This document shows, one piece after another, positions 34,729 through 43,425 of a stretch of 64,000 nucleotides of DNA; within the stretch, counting starts at the first letter, position 1; the number at the start of each line of letters is the position of its first letter. The notes under the pieces are model-generated. The model was not told the origin of the DNA. It was given only the letters and a program-made list of their open reading frames with translations, and did no database searches. Source of the stretch: an uncultured Muribaculaceae bacterium (GTDB taxonomy: Bacteria > Bacteroidota > Bacteroidia > Bacteroidales > Muribaculaceae); the NCBI GenBank assembly GCA_910586995.1, contig CAJUKZ010000002.1, forward strand, positions 186,001 to 250,000, given 5' to 3'. Both the position numbers and the translations under genes were made by a program.

Positions 34729-35382
34729 CTACATGGCCCTGCATGCCGAGCAACGGAGATTAGCCACGTCATAGTCGGAAAGCGGCCTTCCGCAATTCGG
34801 ACACACTACAAGTTTCTGTCTCAACTGCCGAATTGCCTTCAACTTCTGAGGATCTTTAAAGAAAAGTTGTCCTACCACAAGGCCAGGAGCCATGATGGCA
34901 AGGCGGATGGCAATCATTCCTATCTGTGTGCCTCCTGGTATCAGGAAGCTCAGGGCAAATCCTGCCAGAGGCGCCCATTTCGCAATCTTTGAATGCTTCA
35001 GGTTGAGTGCTTCGCGTTCATCTTCCTGAGCTTTCAGCTTGCCATGCAAATGCTTCATATAGCGCAATTCATATGCAAAAGAGTTAGGGGCTTCCTTGCT
35101 GTTGAGCACCCGATGGGCCATGAATGTATAGCTATGCGGGCCTTGCGGACCGAGCCTGATAAAGTCTGTGGGCTGGATCTCGCACGACCGCACACGCTTG
35201 TAGTCGCCCTCTGCGTTGCGCACGTATACTCCAGTGCCCTCACGTGGAGTCTTCAGATCAGAGATCCGCCATTTACCATTATCATCTATATCTATGCGCG
35301 CATGTTCGCCGTGGACCTTGGTCAGTGTCTGCGCAATATCGAAAGGTTGGTCGCCACTACGGCCGATAGTGAATGTCTGCAT
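34729..35382 (-). CDS. FHA-domain protein with TM segments and C-terminal zinc ribbon
   Basis: The ATG at 35382 (MQTFTIGRSG) starts directly at the FHA domain; the longer frame uses a TTG. Residues about 1-95 form the FHA domain (FTIGRSG, then VHGEHARI). A charged helix follows (about 108-135). Two hydrophobic segments (about 137-175) probably cross the membrane. The C-terminal zinc ribbon is CPNCGRPL followed by CSAC. Its order is the reverse of the FHA protein at 32107. It is probably a membrane-attached phosphopeptide-binding scaffold. Confidence 0.85.
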   Translation of the reverse strand: MQTFTIGRSGDQPFDIAQTLTKVHGEHARIDIDDNGKWRISDLKTPREGTGVYVRNAEGDYKRVRSCEIQPTDFIRLGPQGPHSYTFMAHRVLNSKEAPNSFAYELRYMKHLHGKLKAQEDEREALNLKHSKIAKWAPLAGFALSFLIPGGTQIGMIAIRLAIMAPGLVVGQLFFKDPQKLKAIRQLRQKLVVCPNCGRPLSDYDVANLRCSACRAM

Positions 35383-35446
35383 ATGGGATATTCTAAGCAA
35401 AATGTTTTAGCCAATTACCTGAGCTCATTTTATATAACAAGGGGAC

Positions 35447-35824
35447 TTATTCCTTTCCGAATGAAGCAAATGTATCAGCGATCTTGCGCTTATAGACTTT
35501 AAGCAGATCCTTTGGCACACTGAGAGTGTAGCTGTTCGAACCACGGTCGGAAAGCACCACGCGCTGCTTGGGCAGACTGATAGAACACAGATACATCTGA
35601 TTTATTATCAACGATCGTCCGAGGCGCACAAACGCCCCCGGGGCATTTTTAGGATGCGCCTGCCGGATCAGTTTTTCTACTCCGCTGAGACCGATAGTCA
35701 GCAGCAACTGCTGACCTCCGATATATGTCAGGCTCGTGTAGTTGCCATTGGCCTGAAGGCAGGCAATCTTTTCCACATCAATCAAAATCAGTTCGTCACG
35801 CGAATTAAGGCATAAGTTTGGCAT
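35447..35824 (-). CDS. LytTR-domain DNA-binding protein
   Basis: This protein of about 125 residues consists almost only of a LytTR domain: LILIDVEKIACLQANGNYTSL, then FVRLGRSLIINQMYL and VPKDLLKVYKRK. No receiver domain is present, so it is not a classical response regulator. The start could also be the ATG at 35860, twelve codons upstream; 35824 was chosen because the conserved domain begins right after it. It is the first gene of the seven-gene run and may regulate it. Confidence 0.82.
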   Translation of the reverse strand: MPNLCLNSRDELILIDVEKIACLQANGNYTSLTYIGGQQLLLTIGLSGVEKLIRQAHPKNAPGAFVRLGRSLIINQMYLCSISLPKQRVVLSDRGSNSYTLSVPKDLLKVYKRKIADTFASFGKE

Positions 35825-35874
35825 TGTGTAAGGATTGGTTGGGCAGCCAGGGCTTGCCATTTCATAAGAATTTA

Positions 35875-35902
35875 CAAAAATACCAAATAAAATCCAATCA
35901 AA
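35875..35902 (-). promoter_or_regulatory. Candidate promoter of the LytTR-led gene run
   Basis: On the minus strand TATTTTTG (35882-35875) is a -7 consensus match. TTTG at 35902-35899 is only 16 bases away, shorter than usual. Confidence 0.45.
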
Positions 35903-35986
35903 ATGCTTTTAGTTGCACAATTTTGGTAATGAAATTATGCAGAATATACCCGTAAATACAACAAACAGTGCCGCTCATTGAAGAAT

Positions 35987-36018
35987 GTTGATACTTTCGT
36001 AATATTTCACTAAATTCG
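35987..36018 (+). promoter_or_regulatory. Candidate promoter of the GH16 gene
   Basis: GTTG (35987-35990), a 20-base spacer and TAAATTCG (36011-36018) fit the consensus with one mismatch in each box. The ATG is 52 bases downstream of the -7 box. Confidence 0.45.
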
Positions 36019-36069
36019 CAAGACTAATAATATCTATAGCGACATACCATACCTGTAATCTGAAAAATC

Positions 36070-36861
36070 ATGAAAAGAAAAGCATTTTCAATCATCACGG
36101 CAGTATTACTGTCGGCATCTGCAATCAACGCGTCTGAACCTGAATGGAAGCTTGCATGGTCAGATGAATTCAACGGTACGGAACTTGACTCTACCGTATG
36201 GAAGCGCACTGTAATGGGTTCACCCGACTGGGCATCGACACAATCTCCCGACCCTCGACTTGTTGAATTCCGCGACGGATACCTTGTCCTCAAAGGCATG
36301 GTAAACCCCGACACCACATCACATCCTGCGCCATACATATGCGGAGGCATATATACCAAGGATACCAAGGCATTCAATCCAGGCCGGTTCGAGATACGCG
36401 CACGCCTTCATGGTGCAAAGGGCGCATGGCCGGCTATCTGGCTAATGCCGTTCGACCACGCTAATACTCCCTGGCCTTCGGGCGGAGAGATAGACATAAT
36501 GGAACGTCTAAACAATAATCACGGTGCATACCAGACCGTACATTCCGACTATACAGTGAAGCACGGCCTGACTCAGAGTCCGCGCAGCAGCACATATTCG
36601 CCGATCAACCGTGATGAGTTCAATGTCTATGGTGTGGACATATTGCCAGATAAGGTTGTTTTCAGGATCAACGGTGAGATAACATCCGAATACCCGCGCA
36701 TCGAGACTGACATACCAGGACAATTTCCGTTCTACCGACCGCAGTACATCCTCATAGACATGCAGCTCGGAGGTAAATGGGTCGGTGAAGTTGATCCTGC
36801 CGATCTGCCTGTGGAAATGGAAGTGGACTATGTGCGCTACTATTTGCCCGCTGAAAAATAA
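36070..36861 (+). CDS. Secreted glycoside hydrolase family 16 enzyme
   Basis: This 263-residue protein has a signal peptide (MKRKAFSIITAVLLSASAINA) and a GH16 beta-jelly-roll. The catalytic motif is GEIDIMER, with Glu140, Asp142 and Glu145. WSDEFNG starts the domain and GAWPAIWLMP forms the active-site strand. The layout is that of beta-1,3(4)-glucanases or laminarinases. It lacks an obvious lipobox and carbohydrate-binding module. No SusC/SusD pair is near, so it is not in a classical polysaccharide utilisation locus. Confidence 0.92.
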   Translation: MKRKAFSIITAVLLSASAINASEPEWKLAWSDEFNGTELDSTVWKRTVMGSPDWASTQSPDPRLVEFRDGYLVLKGMVNPDTTSHPAPYICGGIYTKDTKAFNPGRFEIRARLHGAKGAWPAIWLMPFDHANTPWPSGGEIDIMERLNNNHGAYQTVHSDYTVKHGLTQSPRSSTYSPINRDEFNVYGVDILPDKVVFRINGEITSEYPRIETDIPGQFPFYRPQYILIDMQLGGKWVGEVDPADLPVEMEVDYVRYYLPAEK

Positions 36862-37032
36862 GAACGTGCAGAGGGTGCAAACATAAAAGAAAAGAGGCGC
36901 TCTCACGAGTACCTCTCCTCCCATTCATCACATTATGCTTAATTAAAAGTGTATCTTTTCAGACATTGGACTTTCACCCGTGTCCTTAGTCTCTCTTCCT
37001 TTTAATAAGCTATGTGTATATTGTATAGATTC

Positions 37033-37608
37033 TCAATATCTGCTTTCCACGACATCCCAGTCTACAATATCCCAGAGTTTATCAAGATATGAGGCGCGGG
37101 CGTTGCGGTAGTCGATATAGTAGGCATGTTCCCAAACGTCGAACGTCAGCAGAGGCGTCAGTCCATCGGTCAGGGGGTTGGCAGCATTCGAGCCCTGGGT
37201 TATGAAAAGCTTTCCATCGTTATCGCGGGAAAGCCACACCCAGCCTGAGCCGAAAAGGCCCGTGCCGGCATCGACAAATGCTTTCTTGAAATTGTCGAAC
37301 GATCCGAAAGTCTCATCTATCGCCTTTGCAAGACGGCCTGTGGGCCTGCCACCTCCTTCAGGAGAGAAAGAGAAGAAGTAGAAGATATGATTCCAGGCTT
37401 GCGATGCGTTGTTGTACAGCGCCCCGTCGGCTTCACGGATCACGTCCTCAAGCTCCATATCCTCGAAGCCCGAACCTACTATAAGTTTATTGAGATTGTC
37501 GATATATGCCTTTTCGTGCTTACCGTAATGATACTCGATTGTCTCGCGTGAGATTACCGGCTCAAGCGCATCGTTGGCATACGGAAGATCAGGTTGTGAG
37601 TAAGTCAT
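37033..37608 (-). CDS. sodB: Superoxide dismutase, Fe/Mn family
   Basis: This 191-residue enzyme converts superoxide to peroxide and oxygen. Metal ligands are in EYHYGKHEKAYIDN (first His), NHIFYFFSF (second His) and the DVWEHAYYIDY motif (Asp and third His). GLFGSGWVWL is conserved. It is cytoplasmic. Iron versus manganese cannot be settled, although Bacteroidales enzymes are often cambialistic. The rubrerythrin gene follows upstream on the same strand, behind its own terminator. Confidence 0.95.
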   Translation of the reverse strand: MTYSQPDLPYANDALEPVISRETIEYHYGKHEKAYIDNLNKLIVGSGFEDMELEDVIREADGALYNNASQAWNHIFYFFSFSPEGGGRPTGRLAKAIDETFGSFDNFKKAFVDAGTGLFGSGWVWLSRDNDGKLFITQGSNAANPLTDGLTPLLTFDVWEHAYYIDYRNARASYLDKLWDIVDWDVVESRY

Positions 37609-37696
37609 ATTTTTGGAGTTTTAGTTTGTTCTTGAATACGTCATTAAAACACTCGGACATCCGCAAAGGTTGAGGCAAGACATGAAAATTCTTGTT

Positions 37697-37733
37697 AAAA
37701 AAACAGAGAGCCGCACATGCATGTGCGGCTCTC
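37697..37733 (-). terminator. Rho-independent terminator after the rubrerythrin gene
   Basis: A 28-base perfect palindrome (37706-37733, 14-bp arms) is followed on the minus strand by a run of seven T (plus-strand A run 37697-37703). It lies 25 bases beyond the stop. Confidence 0.92.
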
Positions 37734-37758
37734 CTTGATTCTTGACAACTTTACTGTA

Positions 37759-38343
37759 TCAATAGTTCTCGGCCTTGCGCTCGAACCAACCCTGATCCAT
37801 GCCGCATACAGGGCACTTCTTGGGTGCGTTCTTACCAGTATAGACATATCCGCACATGCGGCACTGCCATTGCTGGGTATCGTCGTCCGATGAGAATTCC
37901 ATACCCTCGCCAAGACGTTCGAGCAGACGCAGATAGCGCTTTTCGTGTTCTACTTCCACCTTGGCGACATTGTTGAACAAAGCAGCAACATCCGGGAAGC
38001 CTTCTTCTTTGGCAATCTGTCCGAAATCACTATAGAGCATGCTCCATTCCTCGCGCTCGCCTGCAGCAGCCTCTGCCAGATTTGTCTTTGTGTCGGCCAC
38101 AACACCGGCCGGATATGCAGCGGTAATAGTCACTGCTCCGCCTTCAAGCTTTGAGAAGAACAATTTGGCATGAGACAATTCCTGCTCGGCAGTCATCAGA
38201 AAAATAGCCGCGATCTGTTCGTAGCCTTCTTCCTTGGCTTTCTGAGCAAACAATGTATATCGTGAACGAGCCTGGCTTTCGCCGGCAAATGCAGCAAGCA
38301 GATTCTTTTCAGTCTGCGTACCTTTTATGCTTTTCTTTTCCAT
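37759..38343 (-). CDS. rbr: Rubrerythrin
   Basis: This is a 194-residue peroxide-scavenging non-haem iron protein. The ferritin-like diiron domain (about residues 1-150) has the ligand Glu residues in FAGESQARSRY, AEQELSHAKLF and EVEHEKRYLRLL. The C-terminal rubredoxin domain has CRMCGYVYTG and CPVCGMDQ. The ATG at 38343 (MEKKSIKGTQTEKN) matches the usual family N-terminus; an ATG seven codons upstream is also present. It reduces hydrogen peroxide in anaerobes and fits beside sodB. Confidence 0.95.
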   Translation of the reverse strand: MEKKSIKGTQTEKNLLAAFAGESQARSRYTLFAQKAKEEGYEQIAAIFLMTAEQELSHAKLFFSKLEGGAVTITAAYPAGVVADTKTNLAEAAAGEREEWSMLYSDFGQIAKEEGFPDVAALFNNVAKVEVEHEKRYLRLLERLGEGMEFSSDDDTQQWQCRMCGYVYTGKNAPKKCPVCGMDQGWFERKAENY

Positions 38344-38441
38344 ATCAGTTAATGTATTGATCATAATTAATATGACATAACAACAACTTTCGGACCGTCA
38401 AGGTTCAGCAACAGACGAAAAAAATGTAAAAAAATATTTTT

Positions 38442-39098
38442 TCAGATCTTCATACGGCAACCTGCAATGCCTGAGTTGGCAGGGAGAGCCATGAATCTCA
38501 CTAATCCCGCAATCTCCACAGGCGTACATACAGGCTTGCTCGAGTCTTGCGATACTGAACCGTACGTAATACCATAATCTAAAAGACGCCTTGCGTAATC
38601 GGTTGCGTCCGGATATTCTTCTCCTATATTCACGACCCTGCCTCCATATGGATTTATGTCTTGTGCTTTACTCCGGTGCAGCACAAGACGCGACATACAC
38701 TGCACGAAAGGTCTTCCTGAGCATGTATCCATAGCATTGACAAGCACATCTATATCTCCCCGATCCGCAAACACGATGTCAAGCTCGCGATCAAGGCGCT
38801 CTGCATCTGAAAGATCAAAATCATGAAACCTCGCACCGCACGACTGGGCCAAAGCCGAACCGGCCTTGAATCCCGTATCAAAAAAATCCACACGGCTGTC
38901 GATCTGTCGGAAAGCCCGAACCACAGCCTCGCCCAAAGCACCCGTACCACCAAGAACCAGCACGCGCAGAACCGGATATTTTTCTATCAGTTCGCCTTCA
39001 CGCCTGGAACGCGCGGCAGCAGCCTGCACACGACGCCCCGAACCAAGACGTCCTGCGCGATATTCTTCCATCCTTCGCTCAAGATAATTATCAGCCAT
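38442..39098 (-). CDS. SDR-like Rossmann protein lacking the catalytic Tyr-Lys pair
   Basis: This 218-residue protein starts with a basic helical tail (about residues 1-40). A Rossmann fold follows with VLVLGGTGALGEAVVRAF and DIDVLVNAMDT. The usual SDR catalytic YxxxK is not seen; the equivalent region reads YARRLLDYG. It may be a degenerate dehydrogenase or a dinucleotide-binding regulator. It lies 19 bases downstream of rfbA on the same strand and is probably co-transcribed. Function is unknown. Confidence 0.7.
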   Translation of the reverse strand: MADNYLERRMEEYRAGRLGSGRRVQAAAARSRREGELIEKYPVLRVLVLGGTGALGEAVVRAFRQIDSRVDFFDTGFKAGSALAQSCGARFHDFDLSDAERLDRELDIVFADRGDIDVLVNAMDTCSGRPFVQCMSRLVLHRSKAQDINPYGGRVVNIGEEYPDATDYARRLLDYGITYGSVSQDSSKPVCTPVEIAGLVRFMALPANSGIAGCRMKI

Positions 39099-39117
39099 AA
39101 CGGTCGGAGGTCAGAGT

Positions 39118-39996
39118 TCAGATTCCTGTGTCGGCAAGTTCGTTGAGATAACGGCCATATTCATTGCCAAGCATCGGCCTTGCAAGATTCCGCAACTGAT
39201 CTGCATTTATGAATCCGCGGCGGAAAGCCACCTCCTCCAGCGCTGCGACCTTCAGGCCCTGACGCTTCTGTATCGCATCAATGAAATTAGAGGCATCCAT
39301 CAGAGAGTCGGTAGTACCGGTGTCGAGCCATGCGAAACCTCGACCGAAGCATTTTACCATCAGGCGTCCTTGATTCATATATAATTCGTTGAGAGATGTA
39401 ATCTCAAGCTCACCGCGTGCCGACGGTTTAAGTTTGGCAGCAAAATCAACCACATCATTCGGATAAAAATAAAGCCCTACGACAGCTTTGTTGCTCTCCG
39501 GATTTTTCGGCTTCTCCACCAAACGCACTGCACGGCCGGCATCATCAAGTGTGACAACTCCATAGCGCTCCGGATCATGCACTGAATAGGCAAAGACTGT
39601 AGCATTACCCTCTTTTGCATTTTGCACAGCCCCACTCAGCATACCGGAGAATCCTTGACCGTAGAATATATTGTCGCCGAGTACCAGGCACGCATCATCA
39701 TCGCCGATAAAATCACGACCGAGAATAAACGCCTGAGCAAGTCCATCGGGCGAAGGCTGCTCCACGTAGCTGAAACAGACACCTAAATCACTGCCATCAC
39801 CAAGCAGGCGCCGGAACGCAGGCAGATCGGTAGGTGTGGAGATTATGAGTATGTCGCGGATACCGGCAAGCATCAGAGCCGATATCGGGTAATAGATCAT
39901 CGGTTTGTCGCAGATCGGGATCAGTTGCTTCGACACTCCGCGTGTTATGGGATAAAGCCGTGTGCCGCTGCCTCCGGCGAGTACAATTCCTTTCAT
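39118..39996 (-). CDS. rfbA: Glucose-1-phosphate thymidylyltransferase
   Basis: This 292-residue enzyme makes dTDP-glucose from dTTP and glucose-1-phosphate, the first step to dTDP-rhamnose and other deoxysugars. The marks are MKGIVLAGGSGTRLYPIT, KQLIPICDKPMIYYP, LVLGDNIFYG and the C-terminal FAWLDTGT. The start at 39996 is the conserved MKGIVLAGG; a longer frame adds 22 unlikely residues. rfbB, rfbC and rfbD are not in the window, so the rest of the pathway is elsewhere. Confidence 0.95.
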   Translation of the reverse strand: MKGIVLAGGSGTRLYPITRGVSKQLIPICDKPMIYYPISALMLAGIRDILIISTPTDLPAFRRLLGDGSDLGVCFSYVEQPSPDGLAQAFILGRDFIGDDDACLVLGDNIFYGQGFSGMLSGAVQNAKEGNATVFAYSVHDPERYGVVTLDDAGRAVRLVEKPKNPESNKAVVGLYFYPNDVVDFAAKLKPSARGELEITSLNELYMNQGRLMVKCFGRGFAWLDTGTTDSLMDASNFIDAIQKRQGLKVAALEEVAFRRGFINADQLRNLARPMLGNEYGRYLNELADTGI

Positions 39997-40167
39997 TGGT
40001 ATGGTATACTGTGTGATAGTATTTGCGTGAGTGCGGTAATTAGATTCAGTCCAGTTAAGCAAGTGTTCCGCCTGAACTCCACGGACGCAAGACCATCTAT
40101 CGGATCACTCACTTAACCCCGATAAATAAATCTTAGGCGAATTTACAACATTTCCCACAAAATCACC

Positions 40168-40175
40168 TAACTTTG
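40168..40175 (+). promoter_or_regulatory. Candidate -7 element for the mtaB-led operon
   Basis: TAACTTTG matches TAnnTTTG and ends 18 bases before the ATG at 40194. It overlaps the longer in-frame start at 40173, which is therefore unlikely. The -33 box is weak. Confidence 0.5.
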
Positions 40176-40193
40176 CATCCTAAAATAAAAAAG

Positions 40194-41513
40194 ATGATTG
40201 ACAAATCTACATTCGGCAACCTGACAGCCTTATACCATACGTTCGGATGCAAGCTCAATTTCTCGGAGACATCCTCCGTCGCTCGCGAGCTTGCCGCCCG
40301 TGGTGTGCGCCGCGTGCAACGCGGCGAGACACCCGACATAGTGGTGGTGAACACTTGCAGTGTGACCGAGGTAGCCGACAAGAAATGCCGACAGACCATA
40401 CGGTCATTCTCACGCCGTTATCCAGACGCAGCAATCTTAGTGACCGGGTGTTACGCCCAGCTCAAACCCGGCGAAGTAGCGGCTATACCCGGTGTGCAGA
40501 TAGTAGCAGGCAACGACCGCAAGCTCATGCTTCCCGAATATCTTGACCGGTGGCTTGACGAAAAGCGTAAAAGCGTGGATGTAGTGCCCGGACGAGACTT
40601 CCGCAGTTTCGATCCATCATGCTCGCGTGGCGACCGTACACGCTTTTTCCTGAAAGTACAGGACGGTTGCGACTACTTCTGCTCCTACTGCACCATACCT
40701 TTCGCCAGAGGACGATCGCGCTCAGGCACTGTGGATATGATGGTGCAACAAGCACAACGCGCAGCAGCCGAGGGAGGTAAGGAAATTGTTATCACCGGTG
40801 TCAATATCGGCGATTTCGGCAAAGGCTCAAAAGAGAACTTCTTCGACCTTGTGAAAGCCCTCGATCAGGTTGATGGGATCGAGCGCTACCGTATATCATC
40901 TATTGAGCCGAATCTGCTTACCGACGAGATTATCGACTTTGTAGCCGGTTCAAAGCGTTTTATGCCTCACTTCCACGTTCCTCTGCAGAGCGGCGACGAC
41001 GAAGTGCTCAGCCTAATGCGACGACACTACGACACTGCTTTGTTCCGCCATAAAATGGAGGCCATACGTCAGGCGATGCCACACGCATTTATCGGTGTGG
41101 ATCTGATAGTGGGCGCACGGGGAGAGACAGCCGAACGATTCGGCCGCTCACGCGATTTTGTGGATTCGCTACCCATATCCAGGCTGCACGTATTCACATA
41201 CAGCGAACGCCCTGGCACACGCGCCTTGTCTATTCCGCACTCTGTGTCACCCGAAGAAAAGCACAACCGCACGAGAGTGATGCTCGGAATAAGCGAGAGG
41301 AAACTCGAGGAATTCGCCGCACAATTTGTAGGAAGCGTACGCCCTGCCCTGCTTGAGCACAGCCGTCCGGGAAGACCTATGGGCGGATTCACCGACAACT
41401 ATCTGAAGGTAGAAGTCGATGCGCCGCATACGCTCGACAACATGATTGTAAACGTCCATATCACCGACATAATGCCGGGAGGCGAAACGGTGAAAGCTAC
41501 CGTAGTGCCATGA
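40194..41513 (+). CDS. mtaB: tRNA t6A37 methylthiotransferase MtaB
   Basis: This 439-residue radical-SAM enzyme adds a methylthio group to N6-threonylcarbamoyladenosine at position 37 of ANN-decoding tRNAs. The N-terminal UPF0004 domain has Cys19, Cys55 and Cys86 for one iron-sulfur cluster. The radical-SAM cluster cysteines are Cys159, Cys163 and Cys166 (CDYFCSYC). A C-terminal TRAM domain is present. The start at 40194 fits the promoter. The stop overlaps the start of the acyltransferase gene. Confidence 0.93.
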   Translation: MIDKSTFGNLTALYHTFGCKLNFSETSSVARELAARGVRRVQRGETPDIVVVNTCSVTEVADKKCRQTIRSFSRRYPDAAILVTGCYAQLKPGEVAAIPGVQIVAGNDRKLMLPEYLDRWLDEKRKSVDVVPGRDFRSFDPSCSRGDRTRFFLKVQDGCDYFCSYCTIPFARGRSRSGTVDMMVQQAQRAAAEGGKEIVITGVNIGDFGKGSKENFFDLVKALDQVDGIERYRISSIEPNLLTDEIIDFVAGSKRFMPHFHVPLQSGDDEVLSLMRRHYDTALFRHKMEAIRQAMPHAFIGVDLIVGARGETAERFGRSRDFVDSLPISRLHVFTYSERPGTRALSIPHSVSPEEKHNRTRVMLGISERKLEEFAAQFVGSVRPALLEHSRPGRPMGGFTDNYLKVEVDAPHTLDNMIVNVHITDIMPGGETVKATVVP

Positions 41514-42442
41514 TGCAGAAATTGTTGTTCGCCCCTGTTCTGGGCCTGCTGCATCTAATGGCCCTGCTGCCTCTATGGGCGCTATACATTCTGTCGGACA
41601 TCATTTTCCTCTTGCTGTACCATGTAGTTCGCTACCGCGTCCGAGTGGTCAGAAAAAACCTTGCAGAATCATTCCCGGAAAAAAGCGAGAAGGAACTGCG
41701 CGGAATAGAACGAGCGTTCTACCGCAACTTCGCAGATTATATAGTAGAGACTGTGAAACTTCTGCATATCTCAGACCGCACGATACTGAAGCGTATGCAA
41801 TTCGAGGGCGTAGAGGAAATAGACCGGATATTCGACAACGGTCAATCCATCGTGGCCTATTTCTCCCACTGCGGAAACTGGGAATGGGCGCCGTCGGTGA
41901 CGCTCCACACCCGCCACAAGCCAGAACCGGGCAAATATGCATTCTGTCAGGTATACCGTCCGCTACGCAACAAACCGATGGATCGTCTGATGCTGAAACT
42001 GCGTTCAAGATTCGGATCCACGAGCTATCCGAAACGTACGGTATTCCGCGATCTTCTGATGCTCAGGCGCGACGGCGTGGTCTCAATCACCGGATTCATG
42101 AGCGATCAGAAGCCCAGCCACGGCGACGACATACACGCTGTAATGTTCCTGAACCATCCCACAGCTATCATCACCGGCACAGAACAGCTTGGCAGAAAGC
42201 TCAAGATGGCCGCAGTATATTGGGATGTGTACAAGCCGAGCCGCGGACACTACAAGATAGTAACACGCCTGATCACTGACGACATATCTGCCACCGAACC
42301 CATGAGTGTGACCGACAGGTATGCCGCTATGCTGGAGCAGACCATACGTAGAAATCCCGCTATCTGGCTATGGACACACAAGCGATGGAAACATCCCGTG
42401 ACCATGCCTCAAAACAACACAGAAGACACATGCCACCCGTAG
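41510..42442 (+). CDS. Lipid A-type (LpxL/HtrB-like) acyltransferase
   Basis: This 310-residue protein has an N-terminal membrane helix (VLGLLHLMALLPLWALYI) and the family catalytic motif HCGNWEWAP with the His and Glu. Further marks are the conserved GFMSDQKP region and RNPAIWLWTHKRWK. The family transfers secondary acyl chains to lipid A or related lipids at the inner membrane. It overlaps mtaB by four bases and the next glycosyltransferase gene by 13. An ATG codon pair at 41510 and 41513 makes the exact start ambiguous. Confidence 0.9.
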   Translation: MMQKLLFAPVLGLLHLMALLPLWALYILSDIIFLLLYHVVRYRVRVVRKNLAESFPEKSEKELRGIERAFYRNFADYIVETVKLLHISDRTILKRMQFEGVEEIDRIFDNGQSIVAYFSHCGNWEWAPSVTLHTRHKPEPGKYAFCQVYRPLRNKPMDRLMLKLRSRFGSTSYPKRTVFRDLLMLRRDGVVSITGFMSDQKPSHGDDIHAVMFLNHPTAIITGTEQLGRKLKMAAVYWDVYKPSRGHYKIVTRLITDDISATEPMSVTDRYAAMLEQTIRRNPAIWLWTHKRWKHPVTMPQNNTEDTCHP

Positions 42443-43425
42443 CAGTAATAATACTCAACTGGAACGGAGAAAAGTTGCTCCGAGAATATCTTCCGCAGGT
42501 AATAGCCAATACCAACAGTGACAAAGCCGACATTATTGTGGCTGATAACGGCAGTACGGACGGATCACGCCAACTGCTCGCCGAGGAATTCCCATCGGTG
42601 AAAACTCTCCTGCTCGACCGTAACTACGGTTTCGCTGAAGGCTACAATCAGGCCATAGCCCGCACCGGATATGAGTACACCGTACTGCTGAACTCAGACG
42701 TAGCCCCGGCACACGGATGGATCGATTCTCTTTTAAACTTCATGGAGAACCATCCAGAAGTTGGCGCATGCCAACCTAAGGTATTGTCCTACACAGACAA
42801 AGACTATTTCGAATATGCAGGAGCCTCCGGCGGATTCATCGACCGTAATGGCTATCCGTATTGCCGTGGACGTATATTCTCGACCGTGGAGAAAGACCAC
42901 GGACAATATGACAGCCCGATGGAAATATTCTGGGCCACCGGAGCTGCACTGATGGTGCGCACCCGACTGTATCTGGAGATCGGCGGACTTGATGCCAGAT
43001 TCTTCGCACACATGGAAGAAATAGATCTTTGCTGGCGCATACTCCTGTCCGGATCTAAGATCATGGCAGTACCACAGGCCACGGTTTACCACCTCGGCGG
43101 CGGAAGTCTCCCGGCATCAAACCCCAAAAAGACTTATCTTAATTTCCGTAACAATCTTCTACTGCTGCATAAGAACCTACCCGACAGCACACGCCGTAGC
43201 AAACTCCTCAGGCGGCGCCTGCTCGACACACTGGCTTGGGGAAAGTTCGCACTATCGTTTGACTTCGCCAATGCCGCGGCAGTATGGCGCGCCCACCGCG
43301 ACTTCGCAAAAATGCGCAACGGATATACCTCGCATCCGGATCACGATCTGCTGGACGAGCGCACCGATACAAGACGTAATATACTGATAGATTATTATCT
43401 ACGACGAAAGACGACATTTCTATAA
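42430..43425 (+). CDS. Glycosyltransferase family 2
   Basis: This 331-residue GT-A enzyme has VAVIILNWNGEKLL at the start and the metal-binding motif LNSDVAP. VADNGSTDGS binds the nucleotide sugar, and MEEIDLCWR is the acceptor-side motif. A longer in-frame start at 42370 would overlap the acyltransferase by 73 bases, so the ATG at 42430 just before the domain was taken. The probable role is addition of a rhamnosyl or other sugar to a surface glycan, but donor and acceptor are unknown. Confidence 0.88.
   Translation: MPPVAVIILNWNGEKLLREYLPQVIANTNSDKADIIVADNGSTDGSRQLLAEEFPSVKTLLLDRNYGFAEGYNQAIARTGYEYTVLLNSDVAPAHGWIDSLLNFMENHPEVGACQPKVLSYTDKDYFEYAGASGGFIDRNGYPYCRGRIFSTVEKDHGQYDSPMEIFWATGAALMVRTRLYLEIGGLDARFFAHMEEIDLCWRILLSGSKIMAVPQATVYHLGGGSLPASNPKKTYLNFRNNLLLLHKNLPDSTRRSKLLRRRLLDTLAWGKFALSFDFANAAAVWRAHRDFAKMRNGYTSHPDHDLLDERTDTRRNILIDYYLRRKTTFL

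Noticed and set aside
36862..37032. Possible terminator or small RNA after the GH16 gene
   Set aside because: Only weak stems such as GAGG/CCTC were seen, with no T tract; not strong enough to annotate.
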